From positions 1 to 42,878 of the forward strand of contig NZ_JAUG01000087.1 of assembly GCF_000708285.2 (NCBI RefSeq): 42,878 bases of DNA. Reading direction: 5' to 3'. A program made the translations under genes and the position numbers. This document shows, one piece after another, positions 41,974-42,878 of this stretch (the first letter of the stretch is position 1; each line of letters starts with the position of its first letter). This stretch comes from Pedobacter borealis DSM 19626. Its GTDB lineage: Bacteria; Bacteroidota; Bacteroidia; Sphingobacteriales; Sphingobacteriaceae. The notes beneath the pieces were generated by a model. It was given only the letters and a program-made list of their open reading frames with translations, searched no databases and had not been told where the DNA came from.

Positions 41974-42671
41974 TGGATTTTTTACCACTGGCATTTTTGA
42001 TGGGGCTTTTCGGGAGCCTTCATTGCGCAGTAATGTGCGGACCGATTACGCTGGGTATGCCATTCGCGAAACAGAATTTCTTTCGAAGTGGATTTCAGCT
42101 TTTGTTGTACCAATTTGGCAGAATTGCCGTGTATACTGTGTTAGGATTGTTGGTGGGTGCTTTAGGGAGCAGTATCCGCATCTTTAGCGATCAGAAAATG
42201 CTGAGTATCTTAATCGGTTCTATACTGATTTTATTTACAGCGCTACAGTTTAATGCTGTTTATAGAAATAGGTTTTCTCAGGTCCAGTCATGGGTACTCA
42301 ATCCGCTGAGCAGGCTTATGGGAAAGGTATTCAATTTGCCATTGTGGGGATTGTTTGCCGGAATGCTTAATGGCATCATCCCCTGCGGGATGGTTTATCT
42401 GGCACTTGCAACTGCGTTAAATACTGGTAGTATTAAATCTGGTGCAACTTTTATGTTCCTCTTTGGATTGGGTACCGCGCCACTGATGCTCATGATTTCG
42501 TTGGGCGCGGTCTTTCTGAAGAAATACATCCGCTTTAATACCAATAAACTTATCCCTTGGTTTATGTTTTTTATGGGGGCATTGCTCATATTACGGTCGG
42601 TCGATCTGGGTATTCCCTTTCTATCACCAAGAAATACGGGTGCCTATGGTCATGTTATAGATTGCCGGTAA
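41970..42671 (+). CDS. TauE/SafE-type membrane protein of the cbb3 cluster
   Basis: A polytopic membrane protein of 233 residues, about six helices. GLFGSLHCAVMCGP near the N-terminus and AGMLNGIIPCGMVYLALA in the second half are the duplicated motifs of the sulfite exporter TauE/SafE-like (COG2836) group, related to DsbD/CcdA-like proteins. Members at the end of cco operons are thought to act in copper or thiol handling; this is inferred from position. It is the last gene of the cluster, with the start overlapping the ccoH stop. The next 207 bases have no gene. Confidence 0.85.
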   Translation: MMDFLPLAFLMGLFGSLHCAVMCGPITLGMPFAKQNFFRSGFQLLLYQFGRIAVYTVLGLLVGALGSSIRIFSDQKMLSILIGSILILFTALQFNAVYRNRFSQVQSWVLNPLSRLMGKVFNLPLWGLFAGMLNGIIPCGMVYLALATALNTGSIKSGATFMFLFGLGTAPLMLMISLGAVFLKKYIRFNTNKLIPWFMFFMGALLILRSVDLGIPFLSPRNTGAYGHVIDCR

Positions 42672-42775
42672 AAATCGCCAAAATGAAAAACTAAACCGCT
42701 AATCATTCTTAATAACCTGAGTTCGATAATTATTTGCTGAAAATTATATCTTATTTACGCCTAATCCCGCTTTAT

Positions 42776-42842
42776 CGTCCTGCTGAATTTATTTCAGCAT
42801 CTTTTTAGCGTGAAAGACCCTGAAATAAATTCAGGGTGACGA
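42776..42842. repeat. REP-like hairpin pair after the cbb3 cluster
   Basis: GCTGAATTTATTTCAGC (one hairpin, about 42782-42798) and CCCTGAAATAAATTCAGGG (about 42818-42836) form two stem-loops. Same modules as at 2499-2586. They may end the cluster's transcript or stabilise it. Confidence 0.75.
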
Positions 42843-42878
42843 CCGTCTTAACAGAAAACTTGATTAAAACGCCACAAA

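Overview
The window looks like chromosomal DNA of a Bacteroidetes bacterium of the Pedobacter/Sphingobacteriaceae type. Several things point that way: AT-rich coding sequence with little Shine-Dalgarno signal, promoters with the Bacteroidetes -7 box TAnnTTTG, a fused CcoN-CcoO cbb3 oxidase subunit, a bacillithiol gene (bshB1), several Bacteroidetes-type DUF proteins, and many REP-like hairpins of the GTCAT-CTGA type between genes. The genus is inferred; there is no rRNA in the window.

Layout. Positions 1-430: end of a probable transposase and REP repeats. 430-7566 (minus strand): pabB, a ParE/RelE-type toxin-antitoxin pair, fur-purA, a small anchored protein and the bifunctional (p)ppGpp enzyme Rel. 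7676-11073 (plus): DUF4294 protein, glutathione-peroxidase-like enzyme, bshB1, then a glutaryl-CoA-dehydrogenase-like enzyme. 11179-15844: a structured intergenic repeat, lysine 6-aminotransferase with a small partner, a decayed SDR/HxlR gene pair, a GNAT protein and a PLP enzyme. 16110-21671: an outer-membrane-type protein, an RluD-type pseudouridine synthase, a class IV aminotransferase (pabC-like), fmt and a topoisomerase IB. 21672-24285 is scarred: a possibly truncated YceI gene, the tail of a DUF3570 gene and a frameshifted universal stress protein gene.

24340-42671 reads as a low-oxygen module. An alcohol dehydrogenase and a flavin-binding PNPOx-like protein come first. Then come a cysteine-rich TIM-barrel-like protein of unknown role, a PAS histidine kinase whose PAS domain carries the FixL haem-binding His and Arg, and a response regulator fused to a CRP/FNR-type activator. 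After a divergent DUF3472 lipoprotein gene, a coupled series follows: a small cysteine-tailed protein, hemN, ccoI, ccoS, ccoNO, ccoQ, ccoP, ccoG, ccoH and a TauE/SafE-type membrane protein. This is the full set for building a cbb3 oxidase. The sensor and fused regulator look like a compact FixL-FixJ-FixK equivalent placed beside its probable target.

Most intergenic space holds repeats: REP hairpins, a 55-bp repeat found in opposite orientation 26 kb apart, a 14-bp inverted-repeat hairpin present twice, and a GGAAA...TTTCC-bounded element present twice whose internal hairpin shows a paired base change. No tRNA, rRNA, CRISPR array or complete insertion sequence was recognised.
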